A stretch of 64,000 nucleotides of DNA from an uncultured Eubacterium sp. Lineage in GTDB: Bacteria > Bacillota > Clostridia > Lachnospirales > Lachnospiraceae. Shown piece by piece: positions 34,284-43,244 of this stretch (positions are counted from its first letter, which is position 1; every line of letters starts with the position of its first letter). The notes under the pieces were generated by a model. It had not been told where the DNA came from. It did not search any database and saw nothing but the letters and a program-made list of their open reading frames with translations. The stretch lies in the NCBI GenBank assembly GCA_910584645.1, contig CAJUAU010000001.1, positions 234,931 through 298,930 on the forward strand, read 5' to 3'. The translations under genes were made by a program, and so were the position numbers.

Positions 34284-34625
34284 TGGACCTGGCGGGAATC
34301 GAACCCGCGTCCAAACCGGAATCCCATGTACTTCTACTATCATAGTTCATTCTTTTACATTCCCTCCACCTGACGGAAATGAACATCCTGCAGGTTTTAG
34401 TAGCTTCATGATACGCCCGTATACGCAAAGCTTGATATACGTCGTTTCCTACATCATTGATGCCTGGTTCCCAGAGTGTAGGTGCTCCAGGTCAGACAGC
34501 AGCACTTAGGCTGCGTATGCTAATCTATTATCGTCAGCGTTTAATTTTTTCTGCGTTTTAACGTGGTCACAGCCCACGGATAGCTTCTCCATCTTCAGCC
34601 GGCCTGTCGAAACCAGTACAAGCCC
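34284..34625 (-). ncRNA. ssrA: Transfer-messenger RNA (tmRNA)
   Basis: 342 bases on the - strand. The 5' end GGGCTTGTACTGGTTTCGAC and the 3' TCGATTCCCGCCAGGTCC are diagnostic; GGGCTTG pairs with CAGGTCC (two G-U pairs). The 3' CCA is not encoded. The tag reading frame runs 34538-34506 and encodes ADDNRLAYAA followed by TAA. tmRNA rescues stalled ribosomes together with SmpB. Its 3' side faces the scrap yard of phage and transposase relics; ssrA is a frequent integration site. Confidence 0.96.
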
Positions 34626-34642
34626 GAAGTTTTCGTACTGTG

Positions 34643-34676
34643 ATTATACAATAACAAAAACAGTCGGTTTTGTCAA
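34643..34676 (-). promoter_or_regulatory. Probable ssrA promoter
   Basis: On the - strand: TTGACA (34676-34671) then TATTGT at 17-base spacing, with a perfect TATAAT (34648-34643) five bases further on. One of these is the -10 box; the exact start cannot be decided. Confidence 0.55.
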
Positions 34677-34773
34677 ATGAAAATTTTTACAATCTCATCT
34701 ATTTTTCACCCAGCCGGGTATAAAAACTGCAAATCAAAAATAAAATGATAAAAAATCCGCCGGGAATAATTCT

Positions 34774-35574
34774 ATGAATGATATCGAAAAAGAAAAAGAA
34801 AATCTCATCATTTTTACAAAGGTAGGCGCCATCGTACTCACCTCACTCCTTCTTTTGGTAACAAGCATTTATTTTTACCCACAAACTGCTGCCACAATCA
34901 GCTCTCATGTCAATACAAGCCAGAAAGAGCTTCCCATCTATTGTGTCGACAAGGGTGATGAGGCAAAAATATCCATTTCTTTTGATGCCGCCTGGGGGAA
35001 TGAGGACACACCGAAACTCTTGGAGATTTTAAAACAAAACGATGTCCGCGCCACTTTTTTCATGACAGGAGGATGGATCGAAAAATATCCCGATGACGTA
35101 AAAGCCATCGCCGCCGGGGGACATGATCTCGGAAACCACAGCGAAAATCACAAGCAGATGTCCCAGCTCTCCGCCGAACAATGCAAGGAAGAGATCATGA
35201 AACCCCATGAAAAAGTAAAACAGCTCACAGGCAAGGATATGTGCCTGTTCCGGCCGCCCTATGGAGACTACAATGACAATCTGATCAATGTCTGCCGGGA
35301 AATCGGATATTATCCCATCCAGTGGGATGTGGATTCCCTGGATTGGAAAGACTATGACGCAAGTACCATCATCAAAAAAGTAACGGAACATAAACATCTG
35401 GGCAATGGCACCATCATTCTCTGCCACAACGGCGCCAAACACACTGCAGAGGCGTTGGATACAATGATCAAGACACTAAAAGAAAAGGGCTTTTCCTTTG
35501 TACCGATCTCAGAACTCATCATGAAAGATGGGTATACCATCAATCATGAGGGACGGCAGGTGAAGGCAGGATAA
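34774..35574 (+). CDS. PdaB-like polysaccharide deacetylase family protein
   Basis: 266 aa. One N-terminal membrane anchor (about 14-33), then a NodB-homology domain outside the membrane. Motifs: ISFDAAWGNEDTPKLL near 67, where the usual TFDDG has one aspartate replaced by alanine, as in sporulation PdaB-type proteins; FFMTGGWIEKYPD near 93; metal-binding HDLGNHSENHKQM near 114; FRPPYGDYND near 156; and ILCHNG near 213. PdaB is needed for spore cortex integrity in Bacillus; here the role in sporulation is inferred. A bidirectional terminator separates it from the convergent GH31 gene. Confidence 0.88.
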   Translation: MNDIEKEKENLIIFTKVGAIVLTSLLLLVTSIYFYPQTAATISSHVNTSQKELPIYCVDKGDEAKISISFDAAWGNEDTPKLLEILKQNDVRATFFMTGGWIEKYPDDVKAIAAGGHDLGNHSENHKQMSQLSAEQCKEEIMKPHEKVKQLTGKDMCLFRPPYGDYNDNLINVCREIGYYPIQWDVDSLDWKDYDASTIIKKVTEHKHLGNGTIILCHNGAKHTAEALDTMIKTLKEKGFSFVPISELIMKDGYTINHEGRQVKAG

Positions 35575-35607
35575 CCGGCATCTCCAAATAACTTCCATAT
35601 CATACCA

Positions 35608-35640
35608 CAAAGAGCCGCTGTCAGTCACTGCGGCTCTTTG
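35608..35640. terminator. Bidirectional terminator between convergent genes
   Basis: Perfect 11 bp stem CAAAGAGCCGC (35608-35618)/GCGGCTCTTTG (35630-35640) between the stops of the deacetylase and GH31 genes. A short T-rich tract is present on each strand. Confidence 0.75.
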
Positions 35641-35664
35641 AAACATTTACTTCGTATAATACAA

Positions 35665-37641
35665 TTAAAAGACATCAATTATACTGCTTCCCTGCTTTAC
35701 AAAGGCAGCAAACTGATCCAGTTCCACCTGCACTTCTATCGTCTGCCTTCCCTCATACTCCTTTTTGTCGATCACGCTGATCCACGTTCCTTCTGGCAGA
35801 TATACCTTACATTTTCTCTGTCCCTTCCGCATGACCGGGGCAAACAAAATGTCCTCGCCAAACATATACTGTTCCTCTAAAGTATAGCAGTGGGCATCCT
35901 CATGATAATCAAAAAACATAGGACGCATCAGTGGCGCGCCTGTCTGGCTGGCGATCTCCATATACTTTAGAATATAAGGGCGCAGTTTCTCCCTCAGCTC
36001 GATCAGGGATTTGATGATGTTATAATTTTCTTCACCAAAACACCATATTTCATTTGGACCGCCGCTTCTCTCGATAATCCCCGGATTCGGTTCTGGCTGC
36101 CCCTCCACTCTTTTTCGCACGCCGTGAAGCCGCATGATGGGAGAAAACAGCCCAAACTGGAACCAGCGGACAATAAGCTCCCTAAAATCTTCGCTCTCGG
36201 TATCCCCGTTTAAAAATCCACCGATATCACTGTTCCACCAGGGTATACCACACATTCCCATAGACAAACCACTGGTCACACTCTGCCGGAGAGCCGCCCA
36301 GTCTGATAAAATATCTCCATTCCAGACAGCTGCGCCAAATTTCTGGCTTCCTGGATAGGCCGCCCTGGTCAGAAGAATGATCTCTTCCTCCCCCTGGGCT
36401 CTCAGGCCATCATAAAACATCTTGGCATAATAATAGGGATAGAGCATCGCAGTCTGTGCACCATTTCCCAGATAAAATTTCAGGTGCCCAAACTGCTGTG
36501 GGTGCACTTCCGGCTCCGCCTCATCCAGCCAGAAATTCCGTATGCCCTTATCATAATAGTTATTTTTCACAATATCCCACACATACTCCCTGGTGTCCGG
36601 ATTCATGGCATCGATAAAGGTCTGCTGCCCGTAGAAAGAAAATGTACCATACTGCCCGTTTTCCGTCCGGACCAGCATATTGGCATCATTCATTTTGTTA
36701 TAGTTCTCACTGTCAGGATTGATGGTCGGCCAGATAGAAACAACGGGCTTGATGTCCATCTCTTCCAAGTCCCGGCACATTTGCTCCGGATCCGGCCAGT
36801 ACTTTGGATCAAACTTCCACTCTCCCTGTTCTGTCCAGTGAAAATAGTCGATCACAATGGCAGATATCGGAATCCCCCGCCTCTTATACTCTCTGGCAAC
36901 CTCCAGCAGTTCCTCCTGGCTTTCGTAACGCAGCTTGCACTGCCAGAAACCTGCAGCCCATGCGGGAAATTTGGGCGCATACCCCGTCAGGTCACTGTAG
37001 ATCTTCATGACATCTCCAGGCGTATCTCCCGTAAACACCAGATAGTCTGCCTGATACGCACTGTCGGCGCACCAAAGCGTATGGTTTCTCGTAGTCTCAC
37101 ACCTTCCCGGAGACGGGTTGTTCCAGAAAAAACCGTATCCCAGCGAAGAATATAAAAAGGGGATCGTAGATTTCGTATTGTAATGAACCAGATTGCTCGT
37201 ACTCCCTTTCCGGTCAAAAGCATCCTCCGTCTCCTGCCCCAGACCATAAAAATGTTCACCCTCATTGGCATCAAAGATCACCTTGATCTGGTAATTGTCA
37301 CCTTCCACATGGACGAAACGGTTCACATAGTCCCCCTCAAACTTTGTATGTAAGATCATTTTTCCTTTTTTATAATAACTGATCACACCACCATACCAGG
37401 GCTGTCCCGTCTCAATGGCCGCAGACATATCACCATTGGTGATCGTCGCAAACATCTCATCTCCTTCCAGTCGGCAGCAATCTTTGGTGACAGCCTCCTG
37501 CAGTGTCCATTTTTCATCCGAGACCACCCCATTCCGGGTCATCCGGCAACGAAGGCAATTCTCCCCATAAGGCTCAATTATGGTCAATTCATCTCTTCTC
37601 TGGAAGATCAGTCTCTTGTTCTTTTGATCTAGTTTTATCAT
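35665..37641 (-). CDS. Family 31 glycoside hydrolase (alpha-glucosidase/alpha-xylosidase type)
   Basis: About 658 aa, no signal peptide, probably cytoplasmic. N-terminal beta-sandwich (1-200), then the GH31 TIM barrel. The nucleophile aspartate lies in RNFWLDEAEPE near 385 and the acid aspartate in WWNSDIGGF near 475; GFWQCKLRYESQEELLEVA near 235 and HWTEQGEWKFDPKYWPDP near 270 are typical family blocks. LTRAAYPGSQKFGAAVWNGD precedes the acid. Substrate may be alpha-glucosides or alpha-xylosides. AAAGGAGG is 7 bases before ATG 37641, so the first 14 codons of the longer frame are not used. Confidence 0.93.
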   Translation of the reverse strand: MIKLDQKNKRLIFQRRDELTIIEPYGENCLRCRMTRNGVVSDEKWTLQEAVTKDCCRLEGDEMFATITNGDMSAAIETGQPWYGGVISYYKKGKMILHTKFEGDYVNRFVHVEGDNYQIKVIFDANEGEHFYGLGQETEDAFDRKGSTSNLVHYNTKSTIPFLYSSLGYGFFWNNPSPGRCETTRNHTLWCADSAYQADYLVFTGDTPGDVMKIYSDLTGYAPKFPAWAAGFWQCKLRYESQEELLEVAREYKRRGIPISAIVIDYFHWTEQGEWKFDPKYWPDPEQMCRDLEEMDIKPVVSIWPTINPDSENYNKMNDANMLVRTENGQYGTFSFYGQQTFIDAMNPDTREYVWDIVKNNYYDKGIRNFWLDEAEPEVHPQQFGHLKFYLGNGAQTAMLYPYYYAKMFYDGLRAQGEEEIILLTRAAYPGSQKFGAAVWNGDILSDWAALRQSVTSGLSMGMCGIPWWNSDIGGFLNGDTESEDFRELIVRWFQFGLFSPIMRLHGVRKRVEGQPEPNPGIIERSGGPNEIWCFGEENYNIIKSLIELREKLRPYILKYMEIASQTGAPLMRPMFFDYHEDAHCYTLEEQYMFGEDILFAPVMRKGQRKCKVYLPEGTWISVIDKKEYEGRQTIEVQVELDQFAAFVKQGSSIIDVF

Positions 37642-37754
37642 TTTTTCCTCCTTTTTGCGCACTTTTTTGCTGAAATCAAACAATCATCTTTTAATTACAG
37701 CATACCACAATTCATCATAAAAATCTATTCTTTTGCAAGAGCCAGAAACATTCA

Positions 37755-37783
37755 TTGCATACCCCAAGGAATAATGATATAAT
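37755..37783 (+). promoter_or_regulatory. Promoter for the 37835 lipoprotein
   Basis: TTGCAT (37755-37760), 17 bases, TATAAT (37778-37783) with an extended TGA before the -10. Confidence 0.7.
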
Positions 37784-37834
37784 ATAAAAAATTAATATCA
37801 TATAAAATTCTATGATAAAGAAAGGAATTAAATT

Positions 37835-38896
37835 ATGAGGAAAATAAATATTGGTCTTCTGATTGCAGCTGGATTATGTGTAATATCGTTAACCGGGTGC
37901 TCGGGGGATCTGACAGAAAAAGTAAAACAAACACAAACACGAATTCAAGTAGGGACAAATATTAATCTCAATGACTTATTTGAATGTGAGGAAGGAGTTC
38001 AGCTGGGATTTAAAAATGCAGATTCATTTAATTCCCAAAAGGTGGGATCTTACTCTCTTGATGCCACAATTTCAGCTGATGGCAAACAGGCTGAAAAATC
38101 TTATCTGGTGGACGTGTATGATGATATTGCACCGGAAGTCAATGCAGAGGATATTGTGATCTACGAAAATGATGAATATGACTTATTAGAAGATGTAACT
38201 GTTACAGATAACTCGGGCGAAAAAATCGAAGCTACGGTTTCGGAACAAAATGTTGATAACAAAAAAGCCGGGGAATACAGCGTGAAATATCTAGCCTCTG
38301 ACTCAAGCGGTAATCAGGGAGAAAAACAGATAAAAGTTACTGTGAAACAAAAATGGACTTTTTCTAAACTGAAAAAAACAGCAAAGCAGATTGTAAAAGA
38401 TAAAAAACTTGACAAATTGACAGTAAGAGCAAATTCTGATAAGAATACAGTCTGGGTGGAATCAAAAAGTTTCTTTGATATAACTGAGAAAAAGGAAGCT
38501 TTTTATTATATGATTGCAGGCTGGGCTATATCAATTGAAGACAACAAACTGTCAAATGGTTTACTTGTAGAGTCCTATATAACAGACCTTAATGATTATC
38601 ATACTCCGGAAAAATTATATGTAAAATCGAACAAAGGGAAGATTGAATCCGACAGCAGTAACTATCGCTTAGATCATGAGATTAAAAATGGTGTAGCACT
38701 TTATACTTCATTTCTACAATTTTTATTCACTGACGAAGAAAAATTAAAGAAAAGTATAGAAATTTTTCAAGGAGATAACATACAATTAAATATTTATGCA
38801 AAAGATAATAGCAATTATTCTTATAAGGTTAGTAAAAAATATCGTAAGACGTTCGATCAGCTAGTTGAATTTTATAATGAACTGAATCATTCTTAA
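37835..38896 (+). CDS. AT-rich lipoprotein with Ig-like domains
   Basis: 353 aa. Signal peptide ending VISLTGC (cysteine near residue 22), so lipid-anchored outside the membrane. Two Ig-like/DUF5011-type repeats follow: about 40-95 (SYSLDATISADGKQAEKSYL) and 95-175 (DITVTDNSGEKI...GEYSVKYLASDSSGNQGEKQ). The C-terminal half is lysine- and asparagine-rich and unrecognised. Base composition is clearly more AT-rich than the neighbours, and codon choice leans to A/T third bases, which suggests recent acquisition together with the insertion-sequence remnant 90 bases downstream. Confidence 0.8.
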   Translation: MRKINIGLLIAAGLCVISLTGCSGDLTEKVKQTQTRIQVGTNINLNDLFECEEGVQLGFKNADSFNSQKVGSYSLDATISADGKQAEKSYLVDVYDDIAPEVNAEDIVIYENDEYDLLEDVTVTDNSGEKIEATVSEQNVDNKKAGEYSVKYLASDSSGNQGEKQIKVTVKQKWTFSKLKKTAKQIVKDKKLDKLTVRANSDKNTVWVESKSFFDITEKKEAFYYMIAGWAISIEDNKLSNGLLVESYITDLNDYHTPEKLYVKSNKGKIESDSSNYRLDHEIKNGVALYTSFLQFLFTDEEKLKKSIEIFQGDNIQLNIYAKDNSNYSYKVSKKYRKTFDQLVEFYNELNHS

Positions 38897-38985
38897 TTCT
38901 GAATGAAGTCTCTCTGAATACAAAAAACAGGGAAGTTTGAAAGACAAAGAGTGTACTATAAAGAACCTGTTGATAAATTAAAGAA

Positions 38986-39034
38986 AAATGACCTCCCATA
39001 TGATATAATTATTATATCATATGGGAGGTCATTT
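38986..39034. repeat. Perfect 23 bp hairpin at an insertion-sequence left end
   Basis: 38986-39008 and 39012-39034 are exact complements around a 3-base loop. The right arm contains GGGAGGT, the ribosome binding site of the transposase start that follows at 39038-39041. In read-through RNA this stem would hide that site. Confidence 0.7.
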
Positions 39035-39037
39035 ATT

Positions 39038-39099
39038 ATGATGGGAAAACAGAGCGGACAAATCCAAATGGTAATTCTGTAATTCATCCCAGAATCCAT
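39038..39099 (+). pseudogene. N-terminal remnant of a transposase gene
   Basis: Reads MMGKQSGQIQMVIL, then TAA, then in the same frame FIPESIIF and another stop. This is the start typical of IS1182-like transposases (MGKQ...QMVxLxxLIPxxHLL). Everything after about 20 codons is missing or unrecognisable. Confidence 0.55.
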
Positions 39100-39220
39100 A
39101 ATATTTTAACCATACAATATTAGTATTCAAATTTTTGAAGCCTTTACCTTGAAACTCCCAAGTATAATTATTGTTATTCTTGTTAAATCTTATATATTGT
39201 TGTCTTCCATTTTAGCCATA
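39040..39220 (-). other. Short open frame of unknown nature
   Basis: A - strand frame between a stop near 39220 and a stop near 38994 translates to a segment rich in aromatic residues (NYTWEFQGKGFKNLNTNIVW, WLKYYGFWDELQNYHL). It could be the tail of a gene cut by the insertion sequence, or chance. No start with a ribosome binding site. Nothing else recognised in 38897-39305. Confidence 0.2.
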
Positions 39221-39305
39221 TTACAAAATACTTCTTAATGATATTGTTAATATGATTAAGAATATATCCTTAGTTTGTAAAATTGGTGAAATCCGGGTTT
39301 GTTTC

Positions 39306-40859
39306 TTATTCTTCCAGCATCCGCCCCATCTTTTTCCCCCACTCCTGGCGTTCTAAAAATCTGTCCCATTCTCCATAGTAGTCATCGCCAAAGTCATCAG
39401 CATCATACCAGGAGCTATACAAACTGCAGTAGGAGAACCACAGGGTACTGGCAGCTTTTTTGAAAGAGTTCTTATCTATAGTAAATTTTTGTTCTTTTAC
39501 TATTGTATCAGAGCCATGTTTGCTTTTTACCTTTGCCCGTGCCAGATATGTTTTTCCCAGCGGGTGGATCCCCTCGGGGCAGGAGACTTCTACCTGAAAG
39601 GTGGTAAAAGAAAAGGGAACGATCCATTTGTCAGGATCTTCTGCCCGGATATGATATACATTTCCTTCATGGGAGACGATCTCGGCGCCGGTTATGCTCT
39701 CGATGCTATCTTCACATTCGAGATAGATCTCCCAGTCAGCGATGGCTTGGCCTTTGTTATCATCTTCTTCTGAGCCTGAGCTGTCGTAAGGAACGGGAAC
39801 GACATTTGTAAGTTCAGCGGTTGCGGTATAGCGGTCCTCTTTTTTTTCATCAAAGACAAATAAGACATCCATGCCGAAGACAGTATCTGCAACGAGATAT
39901 TGATCCATTTTTCCAAAACTTCCTCCATATTTGCATTCCAAAGCGTACCAGGTATCCTGGTCGTCTATTTCGTATTGGCGGTACAGAGTGGATTCATCCA
40001 GTGCGGGTTTTTTTGCAGGACAGATACCAGTGAAAGGAATCTCTTTTGTTTCCCCTGCTTTCAGATCCAGATTTCCTGTTGTGGAACAAATCTGATGTTT
40101 CCATAACTGTTCTTTGCCATCCTCTGTATAGTATTGCATTTTGCTATATGTATAGTTGCCCTCAAGGGAGTTTATTTTAAAGTTGGAATCTATGCTGAGT
40201 TCCCAACCAGGTATTTTCTTGCCGGAACGGTTTATGAGTCGGATCTTGCCGGTCAGGCTGCCGCCTTTCTTTTCTAGATCCACCAGCTGGCAGTCGTATT
40301 TTTTGTCAGAAAGAGGATTCAGTTTTTTTGAAAAAAAGCAGAATCTTGGTTTGTTGGGCTTGTCATGATAAGCTACCGTTATCTCAAAACTGACTTTGTA
40401 TTCGGCGGATTCTTCATCCAGCCCGTCATCGGGAGAGTGTTTGGGAATATCGCCGCGGATGATATAATGTGTTCCCTCATGGGAGAGGATGGTGGCACCG
40501 GAAATTTCCTTGATCTCATCTGCCAGATCCAGATAAAGCTCCCAGTGGAGCTGGGGGATCTCGCTGGCATCTTCAACCTCTGCGCGGACACTGACCTCTG
40601 CGCGGTATTGCTGGGACGTGCTTTCTTTGATCGTAAATATCGCCTCATATTCATTTTCATCATCTTCATAATAAGGGGTTTTGGCAGTCATTTTTTGGGG
40701 AATGAGATTTTCCGTTATGGACTGGCCGGAAACAGCGGCGGCCGAGACAGCACTTCCGGATGCTGCATTGTTATGATCTTTCGTGAGGCTGCCGCCGCAG
40801 GCGGTCAAAAATATGCATGCGGCCAAAAGCAGGGCGGTAAAAGGTTGTAATTCTTTCAT
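39306..40859 (-). CDS. Repeat-domain lipoprotein, copy A of a tandem pair
   Basis: About 517 aa. Signal peptide ends FLTACGG (lipobox). Three related beta-sandwich-like modules can be aligned: HWELYLDLADEIKEISGATI near 110, GWELSIDSNFKINSLEG near 225, and DWEIYLECEDSIESITGAEI near 375; modules one and three both continue SHEG..Y.IR. The middle module, with GKIRLINRSGKKIPGWEL, resembles CBM2-type cellulose-binding folds, but that is only a likeness. GGAGGAGG precedes ATG 40859. The gene is about 80% like copy B upstream (40910), and 60 bases past the stop codons are also duplicated. Function unknown. Confidence 0.8.
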   Translation of the reverse strand: MKELQPFTALLLAACIFLTACGGSLTKDHNNAASGSAVSAAAVSGQSITENLIPQKMTAKTPYYEDDENEYEAIFTIKESTSQQYRAEVSVRAEVEDASEIPQLHWELYLDLADEIKEISGATILSHEGTHYIIRGDIPKHSPDDGLDEESAEYKVSFEITVAYHDKPNKPRFCFFSKKLNPLSDKKYDCQLVDLEKKGGSLTGKIRLINRSGKKIPGWELSIDSNFKINSLEGNYTYSKMQYYTEDGKEQLWKHQICSTTGNLDLKAGETKEIPFTGICPAKKPALDESTLYRQYEIDDQDTWYALECKYGGSFGKMDQYLVADTVFGMDVLFVFDEKKEDRYTATAELTNVVPVPYDSSGSEEDDNKGQAIADWEIYLECEDSIESITGAEIVSHEGNVYHIRAEDPDKWIVPFSFTTFQVEVSCPEGIHPLGKTYLARAKVKSKHGSDTIVKEQKFTIDKNSFKKAASTLWFSYCSLYSSWYDADDFGDDYYGEWDRFLERQEWGKKMGRMLEE

Positions 40860-40909
40860 TAGAATCCTCCTCCCCATGTAAAATTGGTGAAATCCGGGTT
40901 CGTGTCTTA

Positions 40910-42460
40910 CTATTCCAGCATCCGCCCCATCTTTTCCCCCCATTCCTGGCGTTCATAAAATCCGTCACATTCTTCGTCATAGTCCAATACATCGGGATCG
41001 AACCAGAAAGAATATAATTCGTTGTAGGACAGCCACCGGGGGCCGACAGCCTTTTTCAATAAGGTCTCATTTGCGGTAAATTCTTTTTCCTTTACTGACG
41101 TATCAGAATCATGCTTATTCTGTATTTTTGCCCGTGTCAGATATGTTTTTCCCAGCGGGTGGATCCCCTCCGGGCAGGATACCTTTACCTGAAAGGTGGT
41201 AAAGGAAAAAGGGGAGATCCATTTGTCCGGATCCTTTGCCCGGATATGATATACATTGCCTTCATGGGAAACGATTTCGGCGCCGGTTATGCTCTCGATG
41301 CTGTCCTCACATTCAAGATAGATCTCCCAGTCAGCGATGGCATCGCCTTCGTTAAATTCTTCATCCTCATCGTCTTCTGATTCTTCAGAAGATATGTAAC
41401 CACAGGGAACGACGTTGGTAAGTTCTGCAGTCGCTGTGTAGCTGTCCTTTTCTTTCTTATCAAAGACAAAAAAGACGTCCATGCCGAAAACAGTATCCGC
41501 AAGGAGATATTGATCCATTTTCCCATAACTACCGCCGTATATATCTTCTAACTCGTACCAGGTTTCATCGTCATCTGCTTCGCATTGTTTGTATAGTATA
41601 CTTTCTTCCAGCGCCGGTTTTTTTGTGTGGCAGATTCCAGTGAAAGCAATCTCCTTTGTTTCACCTGCTTCCAGATCCAGATTTCCCGTTGTGGAACAAA
41701 TTTGCTGCTTCCATGCTTTCTTGTGTTCATCGTCCATGCAGTATTGTATTTCACTATATGCATGGGTGTCATCAAGAGCGGTTATCTCAAAGTTGGAATC
41801 TATGCTGAGTTCCCATCCAGGTATTTTCTCACCGGAACGGTTTACGAGACGGATCCTGCCGGTCATGGCGTCACCCTTTGTTTCCAGATCTATCAGCTGG
41901 CAGTCGTACTTTTTGTCAGACAAAGGATATAGTTTCTTTGAAAAAAAGCATAATCTTGGTTTATGGATGCTGCCCTGGTAAGCCACTGTTATCTCAAAAC
42001 TGGCTTTGAATTCAACCCATTCTTCATCCAGCCCGTCATCGGGAGAATGATGTGGGATCTCGCCGCGGATGATATAGCGGGTTCCTTCGTGGGAGAGGAT
42101 GGTGGCGCCGGATATTTCCTTGATCTCATCTGCCAGATCCAGATAAAGCTCCCAGTGGAACTGAGGGATCTCGCCGGTATCTTCTACCTCTGTGCGGACG
42201 CTGACTTCGGCACGGTATTCCTGGGACGTGCTTTCTTTGACCGTAAATACGGCAGCGTTTTGATCTTCATAATCGTAGGGGGTTTTTGCTGTCATTTTCC
42301 TGGGGACAACAGATTCCGATATGGACTGGCCGGACACGGCGCTGCCCGAGACGGCACCTTCGGATGCTGTGTTGTTATTTTGAGTAAGATTGCCGCCACA
42401 GGCGGTCAGGAACACGCATGCAGACAAAAACAGGGCGGTGAAGGATTTAAATGGTTTCAT
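40910..42460 (-). CDS. Repeat-domain lipoprotein, copy B of a tandem pair
   Basis: 516 aa, transcribed leftward just before copy A with a 50-base gap. Signal peptide MKPFKSFTALFLSACVFLTA then CGG, a lipobox. It carries the same three modules as copy A: HWELYLDLADEIKEISGATI, GWELSIDSNFEITALDD and DWEIYLECEDSIESITGAEI. The protein is acidic overall. Differences from copy A are spread along the gene, with more in the acidic linker before module three (SSEESEDDEDEEFNEGD). Ribosome binding site AGGAGG precedes the start. It is probably exposed on the cell surface; its ligand is unknown. Confidence 0.8.
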   Translation of the reverse strand: MKPFKSFTALFLSACVFLTACGGNLTQNNNTASEGAVSGSAVSGQSISESVVPRKMTAKTPYDYEDQNAAVFTVKESTSQEYRAEVSVRTEVEDTGEIPQFHWELYLDLADEIKEISGATILSHEGTRYIIRGEIPHHSPDDGLDEEWVEFKASFEITVAYQGSIHKPRLCFFSKKLYPLSDKKYDCQLIDLETKGDAMTGRIRLVNRSGEKIPGWELSIDSNFEITALDDTHAYSEIQYCMDDEHKKAWKQQICSTTGNLDLEAGETKEIAFTGICHTKKPALEESILYKQCEADDDETWYELEDIYGGSYGKMDQYLLADTVFGMDVFFVFDKKEKDSYTATAELTNVVPCGYISSEESEDDEDEEFNEGDAIADWEIYLECEDSIESITGAEIVSHEGNVYHIRAKDPDKWISPFSFTTFQVKVSCPEGIHPLGKTYLTRAKIQNKHDSDTSVKEKEFTANETLLKKAVGPRWLSYNELYSFWFDPDVLDYDEECDGFYERQEWGEKMGRMLE

Positions 42461-42495
42461 TGGTATCAGCCTCCTTAATCATATATCCATTGTAT

Positions 42496-43089
42496 TCATA
42501 GTTTCTCCAGCTCTGCCATGAGGACCTCCCTGGAAGTGACCGTCACCGCCTGGATGCCTAGTTTTCTGGCAGCCTCCGTGTTGGCGGGGCGGTCGTCAAA
42601 AAAGATACATTCTGAGGGAGTCAGCCCATAGGTTTCCAACAAGTGCAGATAAATATCAGGGGAGGGTTTGGTCTTATGGATCTGCCAGGATACGACCATT
42701 CCGTCAATATCCTTCATAAAATCAGCATCGTTGGTATGCTTGTGGAACAGATCTTCGGAATAGTTGGACAGCAGATAGATGTGATATCCCTTTTCTTTCA
42801 GCTGGTGAACCTTTTTCCACACATCCTTTCTTGGTACGTGCATGTACTCTCCGTGGTTCAGGAACCAGGAAATCTCATCTTTGTATTGTGGATATTTTTG
42901 TTCATAATCCTGAATGATCTCTGTCCGGGACCGGATCCCCAGATCCAGTTCATCCCAGAGCGGGTCAGCAAACATCGTTTCCCCGATGGCAGAGGCTTCT
43001 TTCTCGGATAATCCATGGTCTGTCAGCATTTCCAGCCAGCGGTATTCCAGGAGAACGTCTCCCACGTCAAAAATAATTGTTTGGATCAT
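42496..43089 (-). CDS. HAD-superfamily hydrolase
   Basis: About 197 aa, HAD subfamily IA. Motif I FDVGDVLLEY near residue 6 (the second catalytic aspartate position reads GD, giving DxGD rather than DxD, as seen in YihX-type haloacid dehalogenase-like phosphatases), motif II LLSNYSED near 105, motif III lysine in KTKPSPDIY near 138, and motif IV CIFFDDRPANTEAA near 162. Substrate probably a small phosphorylated metabolite. GGGGAGAAAGATCA precedes ATG 43089. Confidence 0.85.
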   Translation of the reverse strand: MIQTIIFDVGDVLLEYRWLEMLTDHGLSEKEASAIGETMFADPLWDELDLGIRSRTEIIQDYEQKYPQYKDEISWFLNHGEYMHVPRKDVWKKVHQLKEKGYHIYLLSNYSEDLFHKHTNDADFMKDIDGMVVSWQIHKTKPSPDIYLHLLETYGLTPSECIFFDDRPANTEAARKLGIQAVTVTSREVLMAELEKL

Positions 43090-43244
43090 TGATCTTTCTC
43101 CCCTTTTGTTTTTTTGATGATACCATTGTACCACATTATTTTAGAAAATCAGAGGTCTTTTCTTTTTTTTTTCACATTTTTATGTTACAATTCGGTATGA
43201 AATGATAATCAGGAGTCTCCGGGCTCATTAAAATGGAGGAAACG

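Noticed and set aside
31637..34284. Direct repeat of the ssrA 3' end as an attachment site at the tRNA-like relic
   Set aside because: Only the generic T-loop core (GTTCGATTC) is shared; flanking bases differ, so this is not evidence for att sites.
34140..34343. Minus-strand frame at the 3' end of ssrA
   Set aside because: Its first part is tmRNA sequence; not a protein gene.
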